Under the pieces are notes generated by a model that searched no databases, was not told where the DNA came from, and saw nothing but the letters and a program-made list of their open reading frames with translations. A DNA stretch of 64,000 nucleotides from assembly GCF_000764305.2 (NCBI RefSeq), contig NW_025946489.1, forward strand, positions 392,551 through 456,550. Reading direction: 5' to 3'. The DNA comes from Hyalella azteca. Lineage: Eukaryota > Arthropoda > Malacostraca > Amphipoda > Hyalellidae. Shown one piece after another: positions 25,234-38,100 of the stretch. Positions within the stretch are counted from its first letter, which is position 1, and each line of letters begins with the position of its first letter. A program made the position numbers and the translations under genes.

Positions 25234-27964
25234 TTTATTGCTATTTATAAAGAATTATTAAGTAGAATTTTTTAATATGCGAAGTTTAAGCTAAGAATCG
25301 CGTTTAAATTTTGAATACGGCACTATTTTTCATATGACCATATCACTTAATAAACACTACCTACACAGTAATATTTGTGTTGATTTATTATCAGTGAGTT
25401 TCAAGTGAAAAATTCCAAGGCACTTGTTGACAATGTTGTAAAAATTATTCCCTGCATGTTCTTGTTAATTTATAAGAAAGGAATTACAACCCACATGCGG
25501 ATCATATGAGTTAGTTAATAAAACTTGCACACTAAAAACTTTTTCTGGGAAAATATCAAGAGGAGTTTCATTTATTCCAGCAGCACCTTCGTCTTGTCTT
25601 CACGAGACCTTTATGTAAGACTCCCCGTTGCTAGCGCGATATTCTTTAATCTCTTTAGAAGAGGACTAAAAGACGATTATTACTAAGTATATGGAGCATA
25701 AAAGAAGCCAATTTATCGCATGCAAAGGATAAACGTAAATAATTTTCTAGTGAAGATAAGTTCAAGCGATTATGACAGCAATACATCGCATGGCTCGCCA
25801 CTCCAGTTGCAGCATTAGACGCCCCTGGCCCCGACAGACTGATGAGGCTATCAGGACTGACCATTAATTTTCCAACCTTATAATTATGTAATCTGAGTGT
25901 GGGTTTAGAGGTAGTCGACGATGCCTGGGATCCGCCCCTTCGTCGCCTCCGTAAATAAAGCACCCGGTAAGTTTATTGGCGCTTGTGAGTCGCTAACACC
26001 TTTCGGCACGCAACGGCGCGCCCTCTTGGCCAATTATTACTGTACGCGCACTTAGAGATTCTGCCGGTGCGCGGTCTGTAGCTTGTGCTCGCCGGTCGAT
26101 GTAGTTTGCACCCATTTTCTTCTTCTTGCATGTTATGGTCTGGGAACATGCAAAAATATGGCATTATGGTCAATACCACTAAAAGCGTACAAAGAAATTA
26201 TTGTTTAGTATTTTCGTAGTATGCTTTGATCATTTTTAACAAATTATCTTCATTAAAGCGTGTTTTACTGCTGTTATAACTCATTTGACAATAAAGTTTC
26301 ATAGAACAACATAATTTGACTGTAGTGAAGGTACAATAATCGCAATTTTTCCTCAATCCGTCATTTTGGTTTTTCAATGACAGTTTTTTCAATGAATATG
26401 TGACCAATATGTAAATGTTGAATAGACGATTTTTTTCCAACTCCGCGATTTTAAAGATGGAGTGCAGAAATAACGATGAACGTATGAACTAAATTATAAA
26501 TAACATGGAACTAAATTTTGACGCTGGCCAGTTAAAAATTAAACAACTACTGTTTTATTTATCCATCACTAGAAACTTTGTCGACTTATTTGTATAAGCT
26601 GTAAGCGTTTATCTACGTTATCTTCTATATATTTTTTCGTATCTGTAGTAGCAAAAATTAATAAAATCTATAAGGCAAGTAACTTCAGATACAATGGTCT
26701 TATAATGATATATTCTACGCCATTTCGATCAGTCTTCAAACATATGTATACTAATTGGATTACTTGTATAATTTGCTTTCGCGTTCGCCTTTAGGCCGTC
26801 CAATAATACTTTAAAACTCGTATTTTTCATTATCTTAATATATCTTATTTAATATTTTCAAAAATTATAATTTCCAACTGAGGCAACTTTTGTCAAGAAA
26901 TTTTTACAAATATTTCTGATGATAAAAATGAAGAGTTTTACATTTTCTCGCCGACTCCGAGCAAAAAATAGCGAACCTATAAGTTGTTCAAAATTCAAAA
27001 CCTCTAACTTTCAAAATTTCAGCTTGCCATCTGCTATTTTCGTGTCTCTTGATCCGGTAACAATTGTTTGCAATATTCGTCGGCATAGACAACAATATAC
27101 AGTATGTCATAAGTAATGTTAAGTTAGAGTTAGATAATTTTAGTATAACTATAACACAACAAATTTCTTGCTGTGAAAACTAACATTGTTATGCTGGATA
27201 AATCCATGAGATTCGCCTGGATCTTAACTTCAAGAAATATGAAGAGATTTTGGATGACCAACCCGGCACGTTTTATACGAACGAATCACTGAACTGTTAT
27301 GTATTCAATCGTCTTACTGCAATAATAATAATAATAATTGCAAATAACTCGCTGAAGCTGTTTTTTTCAAACGACCTGTTCGAAGCCTCATTTTCAACAA
27401 AAAAAAAAAAAGAAAGAAAAAAAAAATAAACCCATGTAGACTCCTGTTCTTGAGTTTTTAAAAATCTTGATTTGCGTTCTCATTCAATTTGAAGATAGTT
27501 CAATTACTTCATTATTATTTCAGGCAAACTCTTCTGTTATAATTCGCGTTTCTGTAGTGCCTAATAGTTACGCCCGACTAGAAGATCAGCAAATAATCAA
27601 TAATATTCTAATATTCCCGTCGATATTGTGCACCCTATATTATACACAGCTCCTATATATTGCCATACAACGCTTCGCAAACAACAAACACACACTAGCT
27701 TCCTACAATATACAGCTTCCTACAATATAATTCCAATGTCCCACGATTCCCCAATTTGTGATAAAAATTCAGGCTAAGGTCCTCGCACGACAGGTATAAT
27801 GAAATTGTGCTATAATCGCATTCGCAGGACTAGGTTTCAAACACAGGAACAAACTTCACGAATATATAATGGATATAATATATAATGGAAAACCCTGCAT
27901 GGTTGTGTTTGACGTTTGAATGAAATCTAAATGATATTGAATAAAAATTTAATATACGTATCTA
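25234..27964. other. No gene seen
   Basis: Includes a GC-richer block at 25760-26100 with minus-strand open frames (25655-25963, 25973-26179) that I do not recognise; the phrase GGGGCGGATCCCAGG there resembles common transposon ends but no partner end was found. An A-rich run lies at 27397-27430. Confidence 0.4.
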
Positions 27965-29694
27965 CAACCCCTGGCAAAAATTATGGAATCACCGGCCTCG
28001 GAGGATGTTCATTGATTTTTTTTCTTCATTCAGTTGTTTAACTTGGTAGAAAAAAAGCAGATCACAGACATGACACAAAACTAAAGTCATTTCAAATGGC
28101 AACTTTATGGCTTTAAGAAACACTATAAGAAATAAAGAAAAAAAATTGTGCAGTCAGTAACGGTTATTTTTTTAGACCAAGCAGAAGGAAAGAATATGGA
28201 ATCACTCAATTCTGAGGAAAAATTTATGGAATCACCCTGTAAATTTTCATCCCCAAAACTAACACCTGCATCGAATTAGATCTGCTCGTTAGTCTGCATC
28301 TACAAAGGAGTGATCACACCTTGGAGAGCTGCTGCACCAAGTGGACTGACATGAATCATGGCTCCAAAACGAGAGATGTCAATTGAAACAAAGGAGAGGA
28401 TTATCAAACTCTTAAAAGAGGGTAAATCATCACGCAATGTTGCCCTTAAAAGAGGGTAAATCATCACGCAATGTTGCAAAAGATGTTGGTTGTTCACAGT
28501 CAGCTGTGTCTAAAATCTGGACTAAATAAAAACAATATGGGAAGGTTGTTAAAGTCAAACATACTGGTAGACCAAGGAAGACATCAGAGCGTCAAGACAG
28601 AAAACTTAAAGCAATATGTCTCAAAAACCGAAAATGCACAATAAAACAAATGAGGAACGAATGGGAGGAAACTGGAGTTAACGTCTGTGACCGAACTGTA
28701 AGAAACCGTCTAAAGGAAATGGGATTTACATACAGAAAAGCTAAACGAAAGCCATCATTAACACCAAAACAGAAAAAAAGGTTACAATGGGCTAAGGAAA
28801 ATCAATCTTGGACTGTGGATGACTGGATGAAAGTCATATTCAGTGATAAATCTCGAATCTGCATTGGGGAAGGTGATGATGCTGGAACTTTTGTTGGTGC
28901 TGTTCCAATGAGGTTTATAAAGATGACTGCCTTAAGAGAACATGCAAATTTCCACAGCCATTGATGATATTTGGCTGTATGTCAGGTAAAGGCATTGGGG
29001 AGATGGCTGTCATAATATCTTCAATAAATGCACTAGTTTACGTTGATATTTTGGACACTTTTCTTATTCCATCAATTGAAAAGATGTTTGGGGATGATGA
29101 AATCATTTTTCCAAGATGATAATGCATCTTGCCATAGAGCAAAAACTGTAAAAACATTCCTTGAAAAAAGACACATAAGGTCAATGTCATGGCCTGCAAA
29201 TAGTCCGGATCTTAATCCAATTGAAAATCTTTGGTGGAAGTTGAAGAAAATGGTCCGTGACAGGGCTCCAACCTGCAAAGCTGATCTGGCAACAACAATC
29301 AGCGAAAGTTGGAGGCAGGTTGACGAAGAGTACTGTTTGTCACGCATTAAGTCCATGCCTCAGAGACTGCAAGCTGTTATAAAAGCCAGAGGTGATGCAA
29401 CAATATACTAGTGATGTGTTAGTCGAGGTGTTCTTTTGTTTTTAATGATTCCATAATTTTTTCCTCAGAATTGAGTGATTCCATATTTTTTCCCTCTGCT
29501 TGGTCTAAAAAATAGCAGTTACTGACTGCACAATTTTTTTATTGGTTTCTTATAGTGTTTCTAAAAGCCAGAAAGTTGCCATTTTAAATGACTTTAGTTT
29601 TGTGTCATGTCTGTGATCTGTTTTTTTCTACCAAGTTAAACAACTGAATGAACATCCTCCGAGGCCGGTGATCCATAATTTTTGCCGGGGGTTG
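27965..29694 (+). mobile_element. Tc1/mariner-type transposon with long IR/DR-like ends
   Basis: The element is flanked by TA at 27963-27964 and 29695-29696, the target-site duplication expected of Tc1/mariner. It begins CAACCCCTGGCAAAAATTAT and ends in the complement, CCGGGGGTTG. The inverted repeats are unusually long, about 250-270 bp per end (27965 to about 28235; about 29443 to 29694), with scattered mismatches. Each end carries three copies of an ATGGAATCA core: outermost near 27984, then near 28196 and 28226, mirrored near 29455 and 29485 on the right. This is the IR/DR layout known from several Tc1 lineages. The interior is a broken DD34E transposase. Mismatches between the ends and multiple lesions mark it as an old, immobile copy. 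Confidence 0.93.
28358..29411 (+). pseudogene. Decayed Tc1 DD34E transposase
   Basis: Transposases of this family bind the terminal repeats through paired helix-turn-helix domains and cut and paste the element into TA sites with a DDE catalytic core. The frame opens with MAPKREMSIETKERI, an N-terminal HTH of Tc1 type, and reaches a natural TAG at 29409-29411. The first catalytic Asp is in FSDKS near 28840; the second in QDDNASCH near 29120; the Glu is in NPIENLW, exactly 34 residues later. Lesions seen: an imperfect 34-bp tandem duplication near 28410-28477 that shifts the frame, an in-frame TAA near 28525, an apparent one-base loss near 28893 and a one-base gain near 29110. No functional protein can be made. 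Confidence 0.9.
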
Positions 29695-29696
29695 TA

Positions 29697-31049
29697 GTAT
29701 AGCATAAAAAGTTCACATTTTTATTACAACCCATTTCGCATTCTTCGTGATTCCACAATTCAAAATAAAATTTCTGATGCAGCTATTCGTACCAGTAGCA
29801 CCTGTATAATTGCAGCGCTAGGCTTTACTTACAAGTAGTAGTAGTATAATGGTTTGCTAGGGCTTCAGCTATCAAGTATTTCGCACCGAAGGTCAAAATA
29901 TAACATCGACAGCAAGGCGGAAGGTCTCAATTGTTCAAAATCTTAAATTAATCATCACCCACAAGGCGGAAGGTCTAAATTATCCAGTTTCAAAAAAAGG
30001 TGCGGTAGCATCTCAAAGAGACGAAGTGACAAGGAGAGCCTGGTGAAAAGCAACAGAAACTAAGACACTCGAACAAGAGGCCGCTTACACGGGACGTCGG
30101 CTTCCCGCACGAGAGAGGCAGAGACGGGAAATGCAAGGAATCTTACCTGCATGATAACCCCACAATTGAGACATGCTGTCAGAAACCGCGAACTCGGCGG
30201 TGGGGCGCTCAGGAATAATCTCTTTACTCGCAAACAAAATAATTTGAAAAGTTATCCTTTGTTATTAAACCACGCACTACTGACAATTAACGGTGTGCTA
30301 TAGAAACAGGTCTCACGTTTGTGATGTTTCTGATTTCATAGTAGCGAGTTCCATTACCCGAGTTTCGTTGTATCCTTAGGTGTGAAAAAAAACGCATCTT
30401 CAGAGTGATAATGGGTGAAAAACAGGCTGTTTTTACTAGGTGTGTTACAATTTTCAACCAACAATTCTGTTTATGTTGCATTCAAGGAAGGGCCAAATGT
30501 ATCGGGTAGGGTACAGACACAGTCACACAGACAGTGTTATACTGTTATTCAGTACTGTCACTGTGTGCATCAAAATATCACGGAATACCTTACAAAGTTT
30601 TTTTTTTTTTTGACAGAAACGGTATTTGAGGTATAACTATTCTGATGGTGCCAAACGCTGTTGGTATCGGACCAATGGTCCAGTTTGAGATTCTTCAGAT
30701 TTTGCAGTTCAACATAGTCTACGGACTACTATAGCACAATATATAGCACGTCAACCAATAGCGTTGCCCTGAATTAATATAATTAAAGATATTCAATTGA
30801 TAAAGTCAGGTTGAAAAAATAGAATTTCATTTATTTGCTAATATAAGGCTTACGTTTTCCGATTAAAAACAAGGACCCCCGTCAAAACAAACATTCATAT
30901 TGGAAACGAGACTTCATGTTACCTTCGTTTCATTTAAATCCTATAATAAACTACTTTGAATAGATTAAATATTAAATCTGTCACCAACCAATTTTAAAAC
31001 CCTTTGAAAATTCGATCCACTTTTCCCATCTCTCACCAACAATAAAAAT
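29697..31049. other. Mostly unexplained; contains a dispersed repeat
   Basis: No gene is established. 29815-29990 belongs to a family also present at 60010-60175. On the minus strand a short open start, ATG at 30174, reads MSQLWGYHA into a strong-looking splice donor CAG|GTAAGA (30141-30149); nothing downstream confirms a gene. A T run lies at 30600-30612. Confidence 0.35.
29815..29990 (+). repeat. Dispersed repeat, copy 1 (reverse of 60.1 kb)
   Basis: Begins AGTAGTAGTATAATGGTTTG and continues through AACATC, AAGGCGGAAGGTC and ATCATCACCCACAA. The reverse complement of 60010-60175 has the same ordered blocks. Class unknown; no terminal repeats seen. Confidence 0.6.
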
Positions 31050-31268
31050 TTAGCTTTTGGTGATATTCCAACACGAGAATCCTGGATGTTCACCCCCATA
31101 ACTCCTATACATTTGCGTTACTAGACTCCGAGCACTTAATCCACGAACTCCGTACAATGTGTAGGATTGTCGGATAGCACCGCGACTGAAGTAGCGAACT
31201 CGATGATTTAGTCGTTGTAAAAAAAATTCAGTCGTAATCCGCGTTAAAATAGTCTTTGCCATCACCAC
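31050..31268 (-). CDS. Hypothetical arginine-rich ORF, possible mitochondrial presequence
   Basis: A 72-codon minus-strand frame whose first 50 residues are rich in Arg, Ser, Thr and hydrophobics and nearly free of acids (VMAKTILTRI...VRYFSRGAIR), the look of a mitochondrial targeting peptide. Just upstream is TTAATCTATCTTCAG, which could be a 3' splice site, and an arthropod-type initiator TCAGT is at the same place. A possible donor (GGG|GTGAAC) lies near 31095, so the frame could be one exon of a longer gene running left. I recognise no family and found no convincing continuation; it may be chance. Confidence 0.25.
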   Translation of the reverse strand: MVMAKTILTRITTEFFLQRLNHRVRYFSRGAIRQSYTLYGVRGLSARSLVTQMYRSYGGEHPGFSCWNITKS

Positions 31269-31299
31269 TCACACTGAAGATAGATTAACTCAACAATGC

Positions 31300-32173
31300 G
31301 AGTAGTATAGATGTAGAACATGACGGTACGATGTTCACATGAAGTGAATTTAAAAATTCGAAGCCTCAGCGTGTCCCGTTCCTTGACCGAAGTATTTTCT
31401 TCAGCCAACAATCGGGCAAGTTATTCATACCATGGCATTTGGAAATAGTAGCTATTATTGGTAGAAGACTTTTGAATCGGGGGAAAAAAGTCAAATAAAG
31501 TGTTCCAATGAGTTTTAATGCGTTTACAGCAAACAAAATCTAACGAGAACGATGAGCTTCGCCATCAAGCACAACGGCGAGAGATTCCATTTAATCTCAT
31601 ATGGAGACTAATAATCAGAAAAAAAAATCAAACGTGTCTTCAGATATTTCCTTCCACAGCATAAGTTGGGAGTTTTCACACTAACACGTGCGTGCATGGC
31701 ACTCCGCTCGCTCGTGTTCATAATGATTGTAAAAACTCCTCGTGAAAGTGTCGACATAGAGAGATGCACGTACGAGTGATAGTCAAGTAGGAAATATTTA
31801 TCCGTTCATGAGTCAATTCCTACATGGATTTAGGCACTGGTATTCAAGGCTCCGTTGTTTGAGATGACTAGCGACAACGTTGAAATTCGTGTACAAATTT
31901 CGAAGACCTAATAACTTAAGACACTGAATGGAATGTAAGAGGTGGTAATAATAGAAGATCAAGTGATAATTTGTGAAAGGCACGTGAACACAAGGCGATG
32001 CCACATTACGGTCACACAAGGCAAGAAATACTTGTTGGTTGATCGATCGAAGATCACGAATCGCATGGCAAGATAACGATGATAATATTAAGACAGCATC
32101 AAAGAACATCTAACTTAATTGGTTTTCAAGGCTCACGACCGAAGTAGTTAAAACGAACAGCATTCATAACTAT
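31300..32173 (-). other. 3' flank / probable 3' UTR of the UCHL3 gene
   Basis: Sequence immediately downstream of the UCHL3 stop codon. No canonical AATAAA was found on the minus strand in the first few hundred bases; ATTAAA variants occur near 31590 and 31513. The open frame 31813-32109 is probably chance. Confidence 0.4.
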
Positions 32174-35100
32174 TTACTCGGCAGCCGTCAAAGCCAAGAC
32201 AGCGAAACGAGATTCCTTCGTATCGCGCTCCATGAAACTGCGGAGGATGTTCGCACCATCCTGTAAAATAAGATAATGTTAGGTAGTGAGCGCATTTTGA
32301 TAATCACATAGACCAGTCGCATCCAATTAGGCGCGATTTGAAATGAAAAAGTTATCCTACCTCTACAAGTCAACAGTTCTATCATTTTAGCGATCACTCG
32401 ATACTTTATTCAGAATTACACTTTAAAGAAGTAAAACTTACGATGAGGAAAGTTTCGTCCGAAGTTCCACCGTGGTTGATCGGGAACTTCTTGCGTCCAT
32501 CTGAGAAAAAAAAAATGCTCCCGTTTCCAGAATACTTCTGGCATGTAATCTAATCTTAAATTGCGCAAGAGCCAGAGCTCACAAAGGAGAACATATTGTC
32601 ACCATCTTTCACAAGTTCACAAACTTAGAAATTAATCAAGCCTGTTTAGAAATAGTTACCAAGCTCGTATAGAGTGTTGTCGACGTTGACGAAGGCAATG
32701 AAGTGGGTATCCAGTTTGTCGTCCCTATTAGGAGCCTGAAAATGAGAATTTTGGGGGGGTTTTAGTTATTTTGTAATACTTAGTAATGGTGATTGACGAT
32801 TCGCCTACTTGAAGTGCGAAACTTCGCTATTAATTTGTCGCTGGGGCCTCAATCTCCATTCCCAATTACGAAGTTTGAACAGTAATAAATTACTCAAAAA
32901 TGTAATTAATCCTTTAGCATTCAACTAATAGTCACGCTCATGTTAGAAGCATCGGTTACAAAGCATCCGATTACAATGCTAAAGAACTGCAATTAAACGT
33001 GAAATTCTGCTTACAGTAGCAGGTCTCCCGACACATCGAACATGGAAAGCGGCTATCGATTCCATGACCGCAACCGATGATTTTATTTTATGCAAAAAAA
33101 AAAAATTATCTGAAGGGGCAAATTATGGGGCACAACTCGTGATTCCGACGAGTTGTGCCCTTAAAGACTGACAAATTTTATCGTGTTCAGCGAAACCGAT
33201 ACAGACACAAAATGAGTGTCCGCGATGATTTTGGCCGATTAATTAAATTAGATTGGGATTAGCCAAGAGATGAGCCAAGATTGTGGCTACTGACGGCGGT
33301 CTGTCCCCCCGAAGCGCAGCTCTCGTGCATGGCAGCGAGCGTGTCGTCCTCCTCTAGGGCATGGCCGCGCTCTTCAGGGCTCATGGAGGCGGTCTTCTCC
33401 AGGAATGTCTTCAGGGGGCCATCGCTCCATGCAATTCTGTGAACACCAACACCTTTAATCCCTATTATAGAGTAAAAATTCAATGCACATCCAGTTTCAC
33501 TGGAGAGAATTTTTGCACAGTTTTGGAAGTAAAATTCTTGCATCAATATTCTACCTGCTGCACTGATTACTGCATTTCAATCGAATGTTAAGGCCGTAAG
33601 AATCTAGTTACTAATAATAAATAAAAGCTAAGTTATAGTGTCAAGTGCTAAATGAACTTAATTTATACACCAGCTCACTCACATACGACTTCAAGCATGC
33701 ACGTTCTCTAGGCCCTTTTTATAATTTGAACGCAACCCTCGCATAGGGTAGCGGAATATGACAGAGCAATCGACGCTTTCCTAAATAGTGTTAACCAACT
33801 ATTGATAAAACCAAAATGAAAATTTGCAGTAAGTTCTAAACAGGATTTTAGTGCGAGATAGTCTAGACGAGTCATGAATCCGAAATAAAGTTGGGTGTTG
33901 TCGGCTAGAAAATATAATCATACATATAGTACCATTAATAATCGCACTAATATCAATATTATTAATGTAGGGAAAACAAGGCTTGCCTCTGAGCGTTGTT
34001 GGCGAGAGCGTGTATGAGGGCCACAGCTCCGCAAGCGTTCCCGACGTACTGCTTCATGTAGAACAGGTCGCTGGAAATGTCCTGGCCACCGTCCTCAATG
34101 GCTGACTCTTGCTCAGCTTTGAATTGTTCGCTCTGAAACATAGCAATAATGAATAGGTACCGTACAATCAAAATGGTCACCAGCTCTTACTGGGTCAGCC
34201 AGTCACTGACTGATTTCCAAGCTAAAACCACCAATCACAGGCGAGATATCGGTCATCATGTGTACTTCAGAGCGAGTTCTGATAATACGGCCTTTGAAGT
34301 CAAATAGAGGCACTGCGGCAGGCAATGATAATTTGCTTACTGAACTGGTCTTGAGGCGAATAAATAGAAGCGATTTCTTCAGAATGAGTGACAAGAGATT
34401 ACACTTCTTGTAGACTAAAAGGGACCTCAGGGCAACAGTAGCCTTTGTGTTGGTCACGTTGAAAAGAACATTTTGAAATTCAAAATTCAGTATTCGGACT
34501 ATAATCGAATTACAGAAATGCGGTGAAAAATTCGTGAATCAAGATAACGTGAAAACCCACTCTTGACTTTAGAATCTATGACCACGAAAAAACTTCCACA
34601 AAATGAAACCCACCAGATATCCAATAGGAAAACTTTATTCGAAAATGAATTTTTTAGTGACAAACATCCAAGCCGTTGAAAGGCAATAAATCATCGACAA
34701 AAAATCGGCGTGTTTTATTAATATAAAGCAGTGCATTGACTTTACCAAGACTGTAGTCAGCCACTGCCAGGGTTAGTGTCGACACGCAAGCAAGCTCCTT
34801 ACCTTATCAGTGAGGGGATAGAGCAGCAACAGGGCATAGACAGGCTTAGGCACCATAGCCAACAGGCCCTCGTCCAGTCCTAGCACATCGCTCACTCGGG
34901 TGCTCTCAGGCACACCCAGTCCTGTCAGGAACTGGAAATGCCTTGGTTAACACTTGTGAGGGAAATTATGCCCATCAAGTTGATAATTTATAGAGACTAT
35001 TAAATTACTCAAGCGCTACGGTATCACCATTCAGCCTGGATTATCTTATAAAATTTATCTAACGGCCTATATAGGAATGAAGGCGAACTTCCAACAGTCA

Positions 35101-38100
35101 CATTAATCTGAATACACATTGTACATTCTATGAACATAACATTGCAACTAACTGTTTAGTACAATGAGGCATGGCCGCGCCTTGTAAGTTTGTAACCTAA
35201 TTAGCCGTAAAACTAGAAAAATTCAATCTATAGCAACTGAACGAGTGTGTTGGCTTATACGAAACTTCCCATGTTTAACAGAACGATAAACACGAATATC
35301 TGAAAATTAAGCGTCAATTAAAAATCACCTGTCCTCGGAAGCACCAACATTACATTTTATTATCAATCCTCAGAAACATTCATTCACATTTAGCTTCGAT
35401 AACTTCCAGCAACGAGATCCGAAGAATGTCGCTATTGCACAGGCAACACCATATTAAAATGTAATCCTGAAAGCAGGAAGGAGAACGAGATTATGAATCA
35501 AAGAATGGAAGCAGGGAGACGTTGAAGGGCTTCGCTGCGGAGCTGAAGCTGAGTAACTGTGTGGTTTTGTAGTCACTGAAGTTACAAAATTCCCTCAGAT
35601 ACGGTTCCCCGAGAAAAGTTAGGTTAGTTAGGTATACAACTGCTAGGTGCGTCGGTTATTTGTTCATCCATGTACTTCGAGAGTCAATCGAAAATTACTT
35701 CATAATCGCGTGAAGAGGTTTCCTATCTTCCACCAAAACCTTTCGACGAGCGTATTAGAAAAATTGAGACGATTCGACTCCATTATTTGCTTGGCATCGA
35801 CAGCGATTTAAAAAAAAAATGCACAGCCGAAGCAGACAAGTATTCTGAAAAGATAAATTTTGCACATCCTATGCAGTTAGTAGTCGGAAAAAAATCTATT
35901 TTTGCACTAGCCTCTACTCGAGCAGACAGGAAAACAGATAGTGGACGTACCGAGTACCGACTGGTTTAGTCTGGTTAGGCGTCAGTACAAGACAACAAGA
36001 ATAGCGACTATCGGCTGGTACTGCTGGATGCATGGCCTGAAGTCGCATTGCTGGCGCCGGACTAATAGGTTGCGATTTACAGAATCCATTTGAATTAAAA
36101 CTTAACACTAATCCTAAAATTAGCTTCATGTTTTACAAGTGCTCCGAGGTTTAAGGTCAAAATTTGAGAGAAGACCGATAATGATACACTGATAAGATTA
36201 TGAAGCATATCTCGGTGAAAAAAAGGATTAACAAATTTCATATTTGGAATTCTTCTGATTCTATTCTTTCAGCCAAATTGACATGGACGAGCGCTACAAA
36301 AGTTTATCTTATGTCCATCAGATTTTCTTATAATAAAACTTGAATAGAGACTAGCGTTGGGAGCGGTGCAAATCAATAAATGACAGCAGAGAGGCACACC
36401 GGGTATTGAGCCGGCCGTCAGAGTGACTAAGCCTTGAGTAATAATGCATGATGCAAGATTAGTTTGACGGTCGCGGCAAAAAATAAACATTCCGTTGTAG
36501 TGACGAACTTTTCATAGAAGGCTAGTATTTTAACATTTACTTAAGGCCGTAATCGGTAATGCAATCAAGGGCTTACTTCGCACAAGTTCTAGCCGCTTTG
36601 AAAGTAACTAAGTCGGTAGGAAATCGGCAAATTAGTGGTCAACATCACTCCGTTTCAATTTCGACATAGCCAAGACTCGAGACCATGGGCGTAGAACTTA
36701 CAGCGTTTGCGCATTCCTTTCCGAGAAAATGAAATCAAGCGGGTAACCCATAGCTCAAAAACTACATTAATTTGCGTCGAGTTGTTAGGCTTCGATCATC
36801 GCAAACTTTACTACCGAAGCCTATAGAAGGAAACCAAAATCTACTTTACGAGTTGTGGTAATCCATCAATCGAAAAGTGCGCTTTCTGCCAACTCAACTA
36901 ATCACTATGTACTAAAAATACGATCATATGCCTAATCACAGTATTTATTTGTTTGACCTTGACGGTAGAATTTGGAGTTTCAATAAGGTTGGGAATTGAC
37001 AATTGAATGTAGCAACCACTGTCGATCACGTTAATGCTTCACGCAAATCCTATAACGGAAGGAAAGGCAACAACTCGAGAACGCTCGGCAGTTTCAGAGA
37101 GAAGGGAAGGAATAGCTGGTTCTCTTGACTACGGATTGTGTGAATATTGGTTCAATACAAGCAATCGACAGATCTTTGAGGCGATGACTCAGATCATGCA
37201 ACGTGTACCAAACCAAGCCACCTGAACCGTATTGATTTTAGACTGCCTGGACACTTGCGCAAAGGCCGCTGATAACACTACAGCAAGTTAGTGTAGTTAG
37301 TACTAATAAGTAACGTTAACTAGAGCTAGAAAAATGAAAATGACAAACATGTTAAACAAATTATGGTACAGTTTTAAGAAGATTACCTTAATGTGAGTAT
37401 TAACAGCGGTATCCTTGCTCGCTCACCTTGTTCAGGACCTGAAATATGAAGACAAGCAAATTATTTCCATCAATTATTATTTGTGGTTCTCAGTGTTTAA
37501 CTTCCATCATGCAAGTAAGACTAAGATGTAACAACAAAAGGAAAATTTACTCCATGAAATGCTCTCTTAGTCATTGACAACACTCAACAGGTCTATCAAT
37601 TTAATCCTACCTATACAACAAATCATTACCACGTTAGACTAAAATGGCGTTTCAGTGCACACTGCGCCTCATACTTTTATTACAGCTGGCGTCTGGCAAC
37701 ACCAGAGAAATCAGTAACAAATGACAAATCAGATGCTGTTTAAAGCCATGATTTATCACCAGCTAATAAAATTACTATGTCCATTATTAGAATCGTAGAA
37801 TGAACTTATTATTAATAGGTATAGTAGATATATGATATCAAGAATTATAAAGATAGGTAAAATAATATTCCACAATCAAGAATTAATCTATTAGAATAAA
37901 AAATGGAAGATATGAAATTTTACACCATCCATACGAAATTGTGACTAATTGTAGTAATCTATAAGCCTTACATTCCATGCCACCTGATTTTAAAATACCG
38001 TTCATTACTTCATAATCGAAAAGAACGAAGAAAGGCAACATGGGAACCTAACTTGATCGTTCGGACTTCGGGCAATGCAAGTTTTGGTTGTGAACTTGTG

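Noticed and set aside
29072..29356. Minus-strand ORF of 94 codons
   Set aside because: Antisense of the conserved Tc1 transposase catalytic region.
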